Of a DNA stretch of 64,000 nt, positions 17,087 to 25,577 are shown in pieces (positions within the stretch are counted from its first letter, which is position 1; the number at the start of each line of letters is the position of its first letter). The position numbers and the translations under genes are program-made. The stretch is from Bog-473 sp963840435 (GTDB lineage Bacteria > Actinomycetota > Acidimicrobiia > Acidimicrobiales > RAAP-2): contig CAWIYY010000003.1 in NCBI GenBank assembly GCA_963840435.1, forward strand, positions 930,001 to 994,000, given 5' to 3'. The notes under the pieces are model-generated. The model searched no databases and had not been told where the DNA came from. It worked only from the letters and a program-made list of their open reading frames with translations.

Positions 17087-17656
17087 GTGGCGACCCGGCC
17101 CGCGCGCCGCCTGCTCTTTCCCGCCCTCGCCGGCGGCTTGGCCCTCGTGCTCGCCGCCTGCTCGAGCACGAGCAACCCGCCCACCACCACCACCACGACG
17201 ACCGCGTCCACCACGAACCCGAGCTCCGGTGCGGGTCGCTCGACCACCTCGACGTCGAGCGGCACGACCGTCACCTCGGGGACGTTGACCCCGCAGACGA
17301 CAACGGTGACCGAGTTCTACTCACCCTCGAAGAACATCAGCTGCGAGATCGATGCCAACTTCGGACCCAGCGCACAGTCCCAAGTGCTCTGCCTGACCCT
17401 GACCCCGGCCCGCTCGGTCGTGCTCAAGACCGATGCCTCCTTGACCGAGTGCACCGGCCAGCAGTGCCTCTCCAACGCCGGTCTGAACACGCCGGTCCTT
17501 GCCTATGGGCAGTCCATCACGCTCGGGCCGTTCTCGTGCCAGTCGTCGACGGCCGGGATCACCTGCACACTCCAGTCGGGGGCGGGCTTCCTCATCGCTG
17601 CCTCGGGGGTCACTCCGAGAGGTGGCGCCACCGTCGCCGCCGTGGCCACGGGCTGA
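17087..17656 (+). CDS. Secreted lipoprotein with Thr/Ser-rich linker
   Basis: A 189-residue protein. The N-terminal RRLLFPALAGGLALVLAAC is a lipoprotein signal with lipobox LAAC (lipidated Cys near residue 25). A low-complexity Thr/Ser linker follows to about residue 75, then a compact domain starting FYSPSKNISCEI with further Cys residues (LCLT, TECTGQQC, SCQSS, TCTLQ). The 'SPSxNIxC' opening resembles small actinobacterial extracytoplasmic domains of unknown function (DUF6636-like, tentative); six Cys could form three disulfides. It starts at GTG after AAGGAG. Confidence 0.75.
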   Translation: MATRPARRLLFPALAGGLALVLAACSSTSNPPTTTTTTTASTTNPSSGAGRSTTSTSSGTTVTSGTLTPQTTTVTEFYSPSKNISCEIDANFGPSAQSQVLCLTLTPARSVVLKTDASLTECTGQQCLSNAGLNTPVLAYGQSITLGPFSCQSSTAGITCTLQSGAGFLIAASGVTPRGGATVAAVATG

Positions 17657-17660
17657 GCGG

Positions 17661-18125
17661 ATGGCCGATTCTGTGCCTTCGGTCTACGACGCAGCCGGCG
17701 GCCGCGCCGGCATGCTGCGCCTGGCCCACGCCTGGCACGAGCGGGTCCTGGCCGACGAGGTGGTGAGTCACGCCTTCAGTCACGGCTTCCATCCCGAGCA
17801 CACCGAGCGGCTGGCCGCCTATTGGGCCGAGGCGCTCGGAGGTCCCCGCACTTACTCAGAGTCGATCGGCGACGAGACCTCGGTGGTCCGCATGCACAGC
17901 GGCAACGGCCCGCACGAGGAGATGGACCGCCGGGCCATCGCCTGTTTCGACCAGGCTCTGCGCGATGTGGGCTTCGGGACCGACGACCCGGTGCGACAGG
18001 TGCTGCTCGACTACTTCGCCTGGGCCACGACGACCACGATGGCGCGGTACCACGACTCCGAGGACGACGTCCCGGCCGACCTGGCCGTGCCCCAGTGGTC
18101 GTGGGACGGGCTCGTCCACGACTGA
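17661..18125 (+). CDS. Truncated haemoglobin (group II-like)
   Basis: A 154-residue globin of the short 2-on-2 class. The segment SHAFSHGFHPEHTERLAAYWAEALGGP matches the E-F helix region of TrHbO proteins, with a candidate proximal His in FHPEH, and the G helix has FDQALRDVGF. The N-terminal VYDAAGGRAGMLRLAHAWHERVLAD corresponds to the A-B helices. Such globins bind O2 or NO and protect against redox stress. The ATG at 17661 follows the lipoprotein stop by 4 bp, so both are probably on one transcript. Confidence 0.88.
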   Translation: MADSVPSVYDAAGGRAGMLRLAHAWHERVLADEVVSHAFSHGFHPEHTERLAAYWAEALGGPRTYSESIGDETSVVRMHSGNGPHEEMDRRAIACFDQALRDVGFGTDDPVRQVLLDYFAWATTTTMARYHDSEDDVPADLAVPQWSWDGLVHD

Positions 18126-18139
18126 CGTCCGGCGGGTCG

Positions 18140-18583
18140 TCACCTGGGTGACTCCAACGCGCCCTTGAGCCGCGTCAGGTCTGCCCGGCCGGCCCGGCGC
18201 AGCGCCGTGGCGAGTGCCGGCCTGGCGAGCCGCCACCACCCGCCCAAGTCGCCCCGGTTCCGCAGCTCCATGAGCGTTCCGCCGGAGGCGGCGTCACGCC
18301 ACCAGTAGCTCGTCTCGACCGGGAAGGGCCCGCCCGTCAGCCCGAGGACGAGCCGCTCGTCGCGGATGTGCAGCTCGACCTCGCACGTGCAGCGGAACGA
18401 ACGTCCGAGCAGGGTCGTCGCAAAGGTCAGGCGGCTGCCGACCACCGCCGGCGGTTCGGTCTCCCACTCCAGGTCGCGCCAGCCCGTGCGCCACGACACG
18501 ACATTGGCGAAATCGGAGGCGAAGGCCGCCACCGCCGTCCGGGGTTGCGCAATCACGATCGAGCTCCGTACGTCGAGCGCCAT
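18140..18583 (-). CDS. SRPBCC-family protein (START-like fold)
   Basis: A 147-residue polyketide-cyclase/START-like ligand-binding protein: SSIVIAQPRTAVAAFASDFANVVSW at the start, then GSRLTFATTLLGR and a C-terminal helix ending ADLTRLKGALESP. The start ATG at 18583 has TACGAT 6 nt upstream (minus strand), arguing for a leaderless message and against the longer frame. The ligand is unknown. It converges on the truncated haemoglobin gene. Confidence 0.8.
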   Translation of the reverse strand: MALDVRSSIVIAQPRTAVAAFASDFANVVSWRTGWRDLEWETEPPAVVGSRLTFATTLLGRSFRCTCEVELHIRDERLVLGLTGGPFPVETSYWWRDAASGGTLMELRNRGDLGGWWRLARPALATALRRAGRADLTRLKGALESPR

Positions 18584-18662
18584 CGATGCATCGTAGGAGC
18601 GGCCTCCGTGTGCTTCAGATCGCGTGACGGAACCGAGACGGGAAGGCGACATCAGACAGGCG

Positions 18663-19508
18663 TCAGGCCAAGGCGTCGAGCGCGGCTTCGTCCAGCACGA
18701 CGTCGGCCGCGGCCAGATTCTCTTCGAGGTGTCCCAGTGACGACGTGCCCGGGATGAGCAGCAGCTGTGGTGCCACCGCGAGGAGCCAGGCCAGCGCCAC
18801 CTGGGCCGGAGTGTGTCCAAGCCGTTCGGCCGTCGCCACCACGGCGGGCTGGGTGAGCACGGGCCGCCCCGGCATGAAAGCCGAACCGAGCGGGAAGAAG
18901 GGCACGTAGGGCACCCCGTCACCCAGGCAGGCGTCGAAGACGTCCTGATCCGAACGGTTGGCCACGCTGTAGGCGTTCTGGACGCAGGCGACCGGCGTGG
19001 CTTCCAACGCCATCAGGTACTGCTCCAGCGTCACATTGCTCAGCCCCACCCCACCGATCAAGCCCTCGTTGCGCATGGCCTCCATGGCGGCCAGCTGCTC
19101 GTCGAAGGGCACCGAGGTCTCAGGATGGCGGCGCAGGTTCACCACGGGGACCTGCTCGAGGGCCAGCGCGGCCAGGTTGGCCTCCACCCCGGCCCGCAGG
19201 TCCTCGGGGCGTTGTGCCTCCAGCCATTGGCCGTCGGCGTCGCGTCGGGCCCCGACCTTGGAGACGATGACCAGACCCTCGGGGTACGGGTGCAGGGCGG
19301 CGTGGATCAGCTCGTTCGCCACGTCAGGCCCGTAGAACTGCGCGGTGTCGATGTGGTCCACACCGGCCTCCACTGCCCGGCGCAAAATGCGCAGCGCCTC
19401 GTCACGGTCCTTGGGCGGGCCGAAGACGCCAGGACCCGGGAGCTGCATGGCCCCGAAGCCCATGCGGGACACCGTGTGCCCTGCCAGCAGAGCCGTGCGC
19501 TCAACCAC
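18663..19508 (-). CDS. Aldo/keto reductase
   Basis: A 281-residue (beta/alpha)8 NADPH-dependent reductase. Conserved elements are RMGFGAMQLPG, EAGVDHIDTAQFYG (catalytic Asp and Tyr), IVSKVG (Lys), NLRRHPE at the catalytic-His strand, and the C-terminal LLLIPGTSSLGHLEENLAA that binds the cofactor phosphate. It acts on aldehydes or ketones of unknown identity. It starts at GTG and overlaps the end of the small membrane-protein gene by 8 bp, so it is the second gene of that unit. Confidence 0.9.
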   Translation of the reverse strand: MVERTALLAGHTVSRMGFGAMQLPGPGVFGPPKDRDEALRILRRAVEAGVDHIDTAQFYGPDVANELIHAALHPYPEGLVIVSKVGARRDADGQWLEAQRPEDLRAGVEANLAALALEQVPVVNLRRHPETSVPFDEQLAAMEAMRNEGLIGGVGLSNVTLEQYLMALEATPVACVQNAYSVANRSDQDVFDACLGDGVPYVPFFPLGSAFMPGRPVLTQPAVVATAERLGHTPAQVALAWLLAVAPQLLLIPGTSSLGHLEENLAAADVVLDEAALDALA

Positions 19509-19824
19509 GACTGGCCTTGCGGAGGGCCAGCAGCGATGGGAAACCGACGACGAAGGTCTGGATGCGCCAGCCTCCGGGTGCCAACCCGCGCCGCGTGGCT
19601 ATCCGCCCCGCAGCGAGGGCTTCCGCTGCATGGATCACCGCGGTGCCGGCCAGCAGGGCGCGCACCGTGGTGCGCCCCGGCAGGCGCTCACCGCTCAACC
19701 CGTTGAGCCGGTCGTAGGACCGCTCGCTCAGGACCAGTTGGATCATGACGAGGATGCCGCCGTCGAGCAGCAGGAACCAGAAGAGGGAGGGGCGCACCAG
19801 CCCCGAGCGTGAAGCCTTTGCCAT
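19501..19824 (-). CDS. Small membrane protein (about three transmembrane segments)
   Basis: A 107-residue hydrophobic protein with predicted membrane helices around SLFWFLLLDGGILVMIQLVL, TTVRALLAGTAVIHAAEALAAG and TFVVGFPSLLALR. It resembles small DUF4499-like membrane proteins (tentative), whose role is unknown. The start ATG has TAGAAC 6 nt upstream on the minus strand. It is followed by the overlapping aldo/keto reductase gene. Confidence 0.65.
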   Translation of the reverse strand: MAKASRSGLVRPSLFWFLLLDGGILVMIQLVLSERSYDRLNGLSGERLPGRTTVRALLAGTAVIHAAEALAAGRIATRRGLAPGGWRIQTFVVGFPSLLALRKASRG

Positions 19825-19833
19825 GCCCCGGTT

Positions 19834-20880
19834 CTAGCGAGCTTCGGGACTGCTGACCAATCGGACCCTCGTCGCCGGGGCGGTGGCCGCGAGCTGGCCG
19901 CAGGCGGCATCGATCTCAACGCCCCTGGTGATCCGCACAGTCGCATTCACTCCCAGTGCCCCCAACTCTTCGCGGAAACGCCGGATGCGAACGGGAGGTG
20001 ATCCGACCACGGCGTACCCCGGCGTCGGGTTCAGCGGAATGAGGTTGACGTGGGCGCCCAGGGGCACGGCGAAGGCCGCCAGCTCGACGGCGTCGCGACT
20101 CCGGTCGTTGACGCCGTCGATCAGCGCCCACTCGATCGACAGGCGCCGCCCGCTGGCCGCCACGTAGTCGGCACAGGCGGTGGCGAGCGTCTCGAGCGGG
20201 TAGCGGCGGTTGATCGGCACCAACTCGTCGCGCAGCGCGTCGTTGGCCGCGTGCAACGAGACGGCCAAGTTGACCGGGAGCGTCTCGGCCGCCAGCCGGC
20301 GGATGCCCGGCACGAGGCCGACGGTCGACAGCGTGAGGTGCCGGGCCGAGAGGCCCATGTCGCCGTGCAAGCGGGTGACGGCCGACCACACCCGGTCGTA
20401 GTTGGCCAGCGGCTCCCCCATCCCCATGAACACCACGTTGGACACCCGGCGCGGCTGGGCTTGGCGCATGCCCGCCGCCACCTGTTCCACGATTTCGCCC
20501 GGGCTGAGGTGGCGCTGGAAGCCGGCCTGGCCCGTGGCACAGAACTGGCAGGCCATGGCGCAGCCGGCCTGGGTGGACACACACACGGTGACCCGGTCCG
20601 GGTACTCCATGAGCACGGTCTCGACCCGCGCCCCGTCGTGCAGCGCCCACAGCCACTTGGTGGTCTGTCCCTCGTCTGCCGTGCGCCGCGACACTTCGGT
20701 CAGCGCGGGCACCAGCGCCAGCTCGAGCTCGCCTCGCAGGGTGCTGGGCAGGTCCGTCATCTCCGCCGGGCGCAGGACCCGCCGGTGCAGGCCGTCCCAG
20801 ACCTGGCGGACCCGGTAGGGCGGTTCGGCGCCGAGCAGGCTCGCCAGCTCCAAGGGGGTCACGTCGTAGGGCGCGGGCAT
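19834..20880 (-). CDS. rlmN: 23S rRNA A2503/tRNA A37 C2-methyltransferase, radical SAM
   Basis: A 348-residue radical-SAM enzyme that methylates C2 of A2503 in 23S rRNA and A37 in some tRNAs. The [4Fe-4S] motif is Cys107-Cys111-Cys114 (AGCAMACQFCATGQAGF), followed by VVFMGMGEPLANYD, SLHAANDALRDELVPINRRYP and LIPLNPTPGY. The C-terminal cysteine in EIDAACGQL is the methyl-carrying Cys of the mechanism. Length is normal. The longer open frame upstream belongs to the neighbouring thiolase-like gene; the ATG at 20880 follows GGGGGTCACC. This is a housekeeping gene between catabolic ones. Confidence 0.95.
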   Translation of the reverse strand: MPAPYDVTPLELASLLGAEPPYRVRQVWDGLHRRVLRPAEMTDLPSTLRGELELALVPALTEVSRRTADEGQTTKWLWALHDGARVETVLMEYPDRVTVCVSTQAGCAMACQFCATGQAGFQRHLSPGEIVEQVAAGMRQAQPRRVSNVVFMGMGEPLANYDRVWSAVTRLHGDMGLSARHLTLSTVGLVPGIRRLAAETLPVNLAVSLHAANDALRDELVPINRRYPLETLATACADYVAASGRRLSIEWALIDGVNDRSRDAVELAAFAVPLGAHVNLIPLNPTPGYAVVGSPPVRIRRFREELGALGVNATVRITRGVEIDAACGQLAATAPATRVRLVSSPEAR

Positions 20881-20915
20881 GGTGACCCCCAGGCTATGGC
20901 CGGGTCGGCGTTCGG

Positions 20916-22061
20916 CTAACCCCGCCCCAGAATGGCGGTGCTGGCCGCGGTGAACCACCCGCTGGTCCCGTTGACACAGGCCAGCTCCGCACCGGCGACC
21001 TGCCGGTCTCCGCACTCGCCGCGCAGCTGCGTGACCGCCTCGATGAGCAGGAAGATGCCGCGCATGCCGGGCTGGCAGCACGAGAGCCCGCCGCCATCGG
21101 TGTTGGTGGGCAGGACGCCGCCCACCCGGAGCTTGCCGTCCTGGACGAAGGGGCCGCCCTCGCCCTTCGGGCAGAACCCGAGCCCCTCCAGGGTGAGGAT
21201 CACCATCGGGGTGAAGGCGTCGTAGACCTCCACGACGTCGATGTCCGCCGGGCTCAGGCCGGCGCGCCCGAAAGCCAGCACGCCCGAGCGTACGCAGGGG
21301 GACTCGGTGAAGTCTTCCCACTCGCTCATGGTGGTGTGCGACACGGCTTCGCCCGTGCCGAGCACCCAGATCGGCTCCTTGGCACAGTCCTTCGCCCGGT
21401 CCTCGTGCGTCAGGACGATCGATCCCCCGCCGTCGGACCGGATGCAGCAGTGCAACTTGGTGAGCGGGTCCCACATCAGATCCGAATCGAGGACGTCCTC
21501 AATGGTGATCGGGTCCCGGTAGAAGGCGTCGGGATTGAGGCCGGCGTTGGCGCGGGCAGAAACCGCAACCTCGGCCAGCTGCTCAATCGTCGTACCGAAC
21601 TCGTACATGTGGCGCCGGGCCACCATGGCGTAGTGCGATCCGACCGGGTGGCCGAACGGCGCCGCGAACTGCACCGGTCCGCGCGTCCCGAAGGAGAGGT
21701 TGGCCATGCGCAGGCCCTTCTTGAGGTCGGCCCGCTGCGTCGAGCCGTAGCTCAGGACGACCACCTCCACCAGGCCCTGGGCGATGGCGGCGGCCGCATG
21801 CTCCAACATGAACTCCCACACGCTCCCCCCGTGCCCGGTCGAGTCCACCCAGTTCGGTCGCAGGCCCAGGTACTCGGTGAGTTCGACTGGGGGCAGCGTG
21901 CCGTTGAGCGACATGAACCCGTCGACCTCGGCCCGGTCGATCCCGGCGTCGGCCAGGGCGCGGGTCGTCCCCTGGAAGCAAAGCTCGAACGCCGTCTTGT
22001 CGTCGACCCGGCCGCAGTCCGAAGTGGAGGCGCCGACGATCGCCACCCGGCGGTTCGGCAT
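20916..22061 (-). CDS. Thiolase-like (SCP-x/lipid-transfer type) protein lacking the nucleophilic Cys
   Basis: A 381-residue thiolase-fold protein of the 'lipid-transfer/thiolase-domain' group (MPNRRVAIVGAST start, CVNGTSGWFTAASTAILGRG end). At the nucleophile position it has TGHGGSVWEFML, with no Cys. The HxG and DAF elements of the second half are present as VEVYDAFTPMV and GVLPTNTDGGGLSCCQPGMRG. In steroid degradation, related Cys-less proteins (Ltp2 type) act as retro-aldolases with a DUF35 partner, so aldolytic cleavage is a reasonable alternative to thiolysis (inference). It is divergent from a crotonase gene and 35 bp upstream of rlmN. Confidence 0.82.
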   Translation of the reverse strand: MPNRRVAIVGASTSDCGRVDDKTAFELCFQGTTRALADAGIDRAEVDGFMSLNGTLPPVELTEYLGLRPNWVDSTGHGGSVWEFMLEHAAAAIAQGLVEVVVLSYGSTQRADLKKGLRMANLSFGTRGPVQFAAPFGHPVGSHYAMVARRHMYEFGTTIEQLAEVAVSARANAGLNPDAFYRDPITIEDVLDSDLMWDPLTKLHCCIRSDGGGSIVLTHEDRAKDCAKEPIWVLGTGEAVSHTTMSEWEDFTESPCVRSGVLAFGRAGLSPADIDVVEVYDAFTPMVILTLEGLGFCPKGEGGPFVQDGKLRVGGVLPTNTDGGGLSCCQPGMRGIFLLIEAVTQLRGECGDRQVAGAELACVNGTSGWFTAASTAILGRG

Positions 22062-22198
22062 GCTCAGGCCCCGGGTGAGCCGGTCACGATGATGATCCTG
22101 GCGCCCGAAATGACCATGGCATGCCACCGTAACGGCGGGCGCGAAAGGCTCACAATTCAGTCCCCACCGGCCACGATTGCCCCGGCGGGCCGGATCGA

Positions 22199-22228
22199 CA
22201 CTGACCAGGTGGCCGGGTACGGTCAGTG
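22199..22228. promoter_or_regulatory. 8-bp inverted repeat before a crotonase gene
   Basis: CACTGACC and GGTCAGTG flank a 14-nt spacer in the 208-bp gap between the thiolase-like gene and the enoyl-CoA hydratase. The half-sites contain CTGAC/GTCAG like the CCTGAC-N6-GTCAGG element, but the spacing differs by 10 bp, about one helical turn. It could be a variant operator or a hairpin in the leader. Confidence 0.4.
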
Positions 22229-22269
22229 CCCCTGCCGGCCAGCAGACACCCACCCACGCGAGGAGAGGA

Positions 22270-23109
22270 ATGACCGAGACGACGGACAACCCCGCGGGCG
22301 ACGACGTGACCCGGCGCATCGAGGACGGCATCTGCTGGATCACGCTCAACCGGCCCGACGCCGGCAACGCCATGACCCAGTTCATGCGGGACCAGATCGC
22401 CGCCTGGGTGCGCGACGCCTCGAGTGACCTCTTCGTCCGGGTGGTTGTCATCACCGCCGTCGGCGACAAGGCCTTCTGCAGTGGTGCCGACCTGCGCGGT
22501 GGCCGGCTGGCGCCGCGGCCGAGGCCCGACGACGCGCCCGAGAGCGAGGTGGGCTCGGCCGCCCGCATGATCCGCGACGGCTGGCAGGCCTTGGTGGCCT
22601 CCGTCATCGACTGCGAGAAGCCGGTCATCGCCGGGGTGAACGGAACGGCGGCGGGGGGCGGCATGCACCTGGCCCTGGCCTGCGACCTGGTGGTCATGGC
22701 CGAGGAGGCCAAGTTCGTGGAGGTCTTCATCCGCCGGGGCATCGCGCCCGACGCCGGCGGAGCCTGGATCCTCACCCGGCTGGTCGGCATCCAGAAGGCC
22801 AAGGAGCTCTTCTTCTTCGGCGACGACGTCCCTGCTGCCGAGGCCTACCGCATCGGCCTGGTCAACCGGCTGGTGCCCCGCAGCGAGCTGGCGGGCACGC
22901 TCGAGGAGCTGGCCGGACGCCTGGCCAACGGACCGACCAAGGCCATCGGGGTGGCCAAGTGGCTGACCAACCGGGCGCTCGACGTGGACCGGGCCACCTC
23001 CTTCCACGACGAAGCCATGGCGCAGGAGCTGATCACGACGACGGTCGACTCGAAGGAGGGGATTGCCAGCTTCGTCGAGCGACGGCCGGCGGCGTTCAAG
23101 GGCTGGTGA
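22270..23109 (+). CDS. Enoyl-CoA hydratase/isomerase family protein
   Basis: A 279-residue crotonase. ICWITLNRPDAGNAM, KAFCSGADLRGGRL (first oxyanion loop) and NGTAAGGGMHLALACDLV (second loop) are canonical. Later, IRRGIAPDAGGAWILTRLVG places an Ala-Gly-Gly where hydratases carry a catalytic Glu, so an isomerase or another crotonase activity is possible. The ATG at 22270 follows AGGAGAGGA. It is divergent from the Cys-less thiolase-like protein; both may act on the same intermediate. Confidence 0.88.
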   Translation: MTETTDNPAGDDVTRRIEDGICWITLNRPDAGNAMTQFMRDQIAAWVRDASSDLFVRVVVITAVGDKAFCSGADLRGGRLAPRPRPDDAPESEVGSAARMIRDGWQALVASVIDCEKPVIAGVNGTAAGGGMHLALACDLVVMAEEAKFVEVFIRRGIAPDAGGAWILTRLVGIQKAKELFFFGDDVPAAEAYRIGLVNRLVPRSELAGTLEELAGRLANGPTKAIGVAKWLTNRALDVDRATSFHDEAMAQELITTTVDSKEGIASFVERRPAAFKGW

Positions 23110-23113
23110 CGCC

Positions 23114-23968
23114 CTAAGACCTGGGGGCGGTCGTGGTCGTCGGACCGCCCGTCGTGGTGGTGGACCCGAGGTTCGTCGACGTGGTGGTGGTCGAGCCGCC
23201 CGGCGTCGAGGTCGTGCTGGTCGTGGCGCCGCCGCTCGTCGTGCTCGTCGTGGTGGAGGACGACGGCTGTGTCGTGCTCGTCACGCCCGTGCTGCTCGAC
23301 GTCGTGGTCGTCGGCGTGCTCGTCGTCGTGGTGGTGGTCGGGGGCGGCGTGGACGTCCCGTTGACGACACCACCAAGGGACGTGCCAGTGCCCGCGTTGC
23401 CGAAGATGGAGGACAGCGGCTTGCCGACGATCAGCTCCACCACCGTCACGAAGAGCAGGGCCGCCAGGAAGACGACGCCGGCGGTGCTGGCGATGGCCTT
23501 CCAGGTGAAGCGGCGCGTGACGACCGGGGCCGCCGAGGCCGAAGCGTCGATCCGCTGGGTGCCGGCTGTCCCCGCCGTCGCCTTGACCTCGAGCGGCTCG
23601 GTGCGACCAGCCGCCGAACTCTGCGCATGCATCTGGGCCGTCTCGTCCGCCGCCGACGGCGCCGCGGCCGAGGCCACCGCCTCGGTGGGCGCGGCCGACT
23701 GGTCCACGCTCGTCGCCGTCGTGCCACCGGCCGCGGTGGACCCCAGCTTGCGCAGGACCGAGTCCTCCGGAGCTCGCACCACGACCTGCCTGACGGCTTC
23801 GTGGCCCCGTTCGATCGACTGCGCCACCAGGGCGGTCCCAATCGTCGCCGCGGCGGAGCCGATGGCCACCCCGACGATGGTGCCCTTGACCCCGAAGGCC
23901 GACGCGATCAGCGCGGCCAACACCGCGCCCCCGACGGAGGCCAGGATCTGGCGGAACGAGAACTTCAC
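23114..23968 (-). CDS. Membrane protein with Thr/Ser-rich C-terminal tail, unknown function
   Basis: A 284-residue protein starting at GTG (MKFSFRQILASVGG). A hydrophobic region at residues about 8-50 and a second single helix (FLAALLFVTVVELIVG) near residue 165 flank a Ser/Ala-rich soluble stretch. After about residue 200 the chain is almost only Thr, Ser, Gly and Pro, encoded by degenerate GTG/GTC triplets on the plus strand. Such tails often span the cell wall and may be glycosylated. I do not recognise a domain. It lies 10 bp downstream of an SRPBCC gene, in line with the DinB gene. Confidence 0.6.
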   Translation of the reverse strand: MKFSFRQILASVGGAVLAALIASAFGVKGTIVGVAIGSAAATIGTALVAQSIERGHEAVRQVVVRAPEDSVLRKLGSTAAGGTTATSVDQSAAPTEAVASAAAPSAADETAQMHAQSSAAGRTEPLEVKATAGTAGTQRIDASASAAPVVTRRFTWKAIASTAGVVFLAALLFVTVVELIVGKPLSSIFGNAGTGTSLGGVVNGTSTPPPTTTTTTSTPTTTTSSSTGVTSTTQPSSSTTTSTTSGGATTSTTSTPGGSTTTTSTNLGSTTTTGGPTTTTAPRS

Positions 23969-23978
23969 AGGTGACTGA

Positions 23979-24452
23979 TCAGCCGCCCGGCCGCGGCGGC
24001 GAGGCGTGGGCGATGAACTGGCGTGCCCCGGAATCGAGCACCCAGTCGTGCCCGAAGCGGGCAGCTGGCGCGGCGAAGCGAGACACCAGGCGCAGGGCCG
24101 AGTTCCCCGGGGCGAGCGAACTGTGCATGATGGCTCGGCACCCCGCCTCTGCCTCCTCGAGTTCCAAGGTGGCGTTTCCCACCACATCGCCCAGGACCAG
24201 CGCGTGGACCAGAGCCGGCGCCTCTACCTCCTCGATGTCCACCTGGAAACGGACGATGTAGGGCAGCGGCGGCTGCACCTCACAGCGCCACTCCTCTCCG
24301 GGGGCCAGGGCCTTTGCGTCGAAGCGGCGTAGCCAGGGCCACCAGCTCCGGTAGCTGCCCACATCGCAGATCTGTTTCCACACCTCCTCCCGTCCCTGGG
24401 GCAACTCGTAGCGGTGCACCGTCTGGATCGTCCCCGGAAGAGTGTCGGTCAC
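23979..24452 (-). CDS. SRPBCC-family protein
   Basis: A 157-residue START-like protein: TVHRYELPQGREEVWKQICDVGSYRSWWPWL is the typical N-terminal strand-helix, and the protein ends with RFGHDWVLDSGARQF. The GTG start at 24452 overlaps the DinB stop as GTGA, indicating translational coupling. The ligand or enzymatic role is unknown; these folds bind hydrophobic molecules. Confidence 0.78.
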   Translation of the reverse strand: MTDTLPGTIQTVHRYELPQGREEVWKQICDVGSYRSWWPWLRRFDAKALAPGEEWRCEVQPPLPYIVRFQVDIEEVEAPALVHALVLGDVVGNATLELEEAEAGCRAIMHSSLAPGNSALRLVSRFAAPAARFGHDWVLDSGARQFIAHASPPRPGG

Positions 24453-24958
24453 TCGCCCACGACTCCATCGATCGCCTCGCGCAGCAGGTCGGCGTGCCCG
24501 TTGTGACGCGCGTACTCCTCGATCATGTGCACCAGGATCCAGCGCAGCGTGAGGGGGTTTCGCGCCGACACCGCCATCTGGTCGAGCTCCGCCGCGGCCT
24601 CGATACGCCGGCTGACGTCGCACTGGGCGACGAATTTGGCCAGGTCCTCGTCGACGTGCGCCGGGTCGATGTCGTTGAAGTCGGCGTCGATGTCCTCGTC
24701 CAGGGACATTGGCGGAGGAACGGAAAGACCCAGGAAGCGCTCCTCGTACCAGCTCCACTCGACCAGCGACAGGTGGCGGACGATGCCGATGAGGCTGAGG
24801 TTCGACGGTGGCACCGCCCGGCGCACCAGGTCGGCGGGGCCGAGGCCGGCACACTTCCACAGCAACGTCGCCCGCTGGAAGTCGAGGAAGCCGACCAGCG
24901 TCTCCCGCTCTCCGGCGACGTAGGGAGGCTCCGGACGCGTGTCGGGCGGCGAGGCCAT
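24449..24958 (-). CDS. DinB-like/DUF664 four-helix protein
   Basis: A 169-residue DinB-superfamily protein: TLVGFLDFQRATLLWKCAGLG, then SLIGIVRHLSLVEWSWYEERF with the first metal His, and WILVHMIEEYARHNGHADLLREA with the His pair. The family includes thiol-dependent S-transferases that use mycothiol or bacillithiol. The start ATG has TAGCCT 6 nt upstream on the minus strand, so a leaderless mRNA is likely. It is first of three same-strand genes (DinB, SRPBCC, Thr-rich membrane protein). Confidence 0.85.
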   Translation of the reverse strand: MASPPDTRPEPPYVAGERETLVGFLDFQRATLLWKCAGLGPADLVRRAVPPSNLSLIGIVRHLSLVEWSWYEERFLGLSVPPPMSLDEDIDADFNDIDPAHVDEDLAKFVAQCDVSRRIEAAAELDQMAVSARNPLTLRWILVHMIEEYARHNGHADLLREAIDGVVGE

Positions 24959-25109
24959 TGGGTCAGGCTAGCGGTCGCCTTTCGCCGCCCGTTGGGCCGC
25001 CGTGGTGACGCCGCCCCAACCCCGTTCCGGGCTGTTTCGGCCGGGAAAGCGCTTGCCACCTGGACCGGGCGCCTCCCGGCTCCCGTCCTGCGACCGGTAC
25101 GATTCGGGT

Positions 25110-25577
25110 GTGCGCCCACGGTGGTTTTCCCGGCAGGCCATATCGCTGCACCTCGCCGCGCTGGTCTTCGTGCCCGGTTGCGCCGTGGCCGCCTGGTGGC
25201 AGGTCAACCGGGCCGCCGACGGGAACCAGCTGAGCTACCTCTACTCGGTGATGTGGCCCGTCTTCGGGCTGCTCGGGATCGTGTTCTGGTGGCTCCTGCT
25301 GCATACCGACTACGACAGCGTCGGCCTCAAGGGCATGCGCCGCCAGGCCCAGCAGGAGACAGCAGGCGCCGACCCGCCCGGTATCGACCCGGCCACTGCC
25401 GCCCCGGCCGCGCCAACGGCAATGCCAACGCCAACACCCACGCCGCCACTCCCCACCGTGAACGCCGAAGAGGATCCCGAGCTCGCCGCCTACAACGCCC
25501 GGCTGGCCGAGCTGGCCGCCAAGGGAGCCAAGACCTGGCGCAATCGCGAGACCGTCGTGGCCCGGCGCCCGCAGTGA
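25110..25577 (+). CDS. Membrane protein with two transmembrane helices, unknown function
   Basis: A 155-residue protein with helices around ISLHLAALVFVPGCAVAAWW and VMWPVFGLLGIVFWWLLLH, then a Pro/Ala/Thr-rich cytoplasmic linker and a short charged helix AAYNARLAELAAKGAKTWR. It matches a type found next to DUF3817 proteins in actinobacteria. The GTG at 25110 was chosen because TACGAT (25098-25103) lies 6 nt before it; the longer frame is unsupported. Its stop overlaps the DUF3817 start as GTGA. Confidence 0.7.
   Translation: MRPRWFSRQAISLHLAALVFVPGCAVAAWWQVNRAADGNQLSYLYSVMWPVFGLLGIVFWWLLLHTDYDSVGLKGMRRQAQQETAGADPPGIDPATAAPAAPTAMPTPTPTPPLPTVNAEEDPELAAYNARLAELAAKGAKTWRNRETVVARRPQ

Noticed and set aside
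23120..23340. CRISPR-like or microsatellite repeat signal of GTG/GTC triplets
   Set aside because: It is the coding sequence of a Thr/Ser-rich protein tail; there are no spacers or regular repeats.
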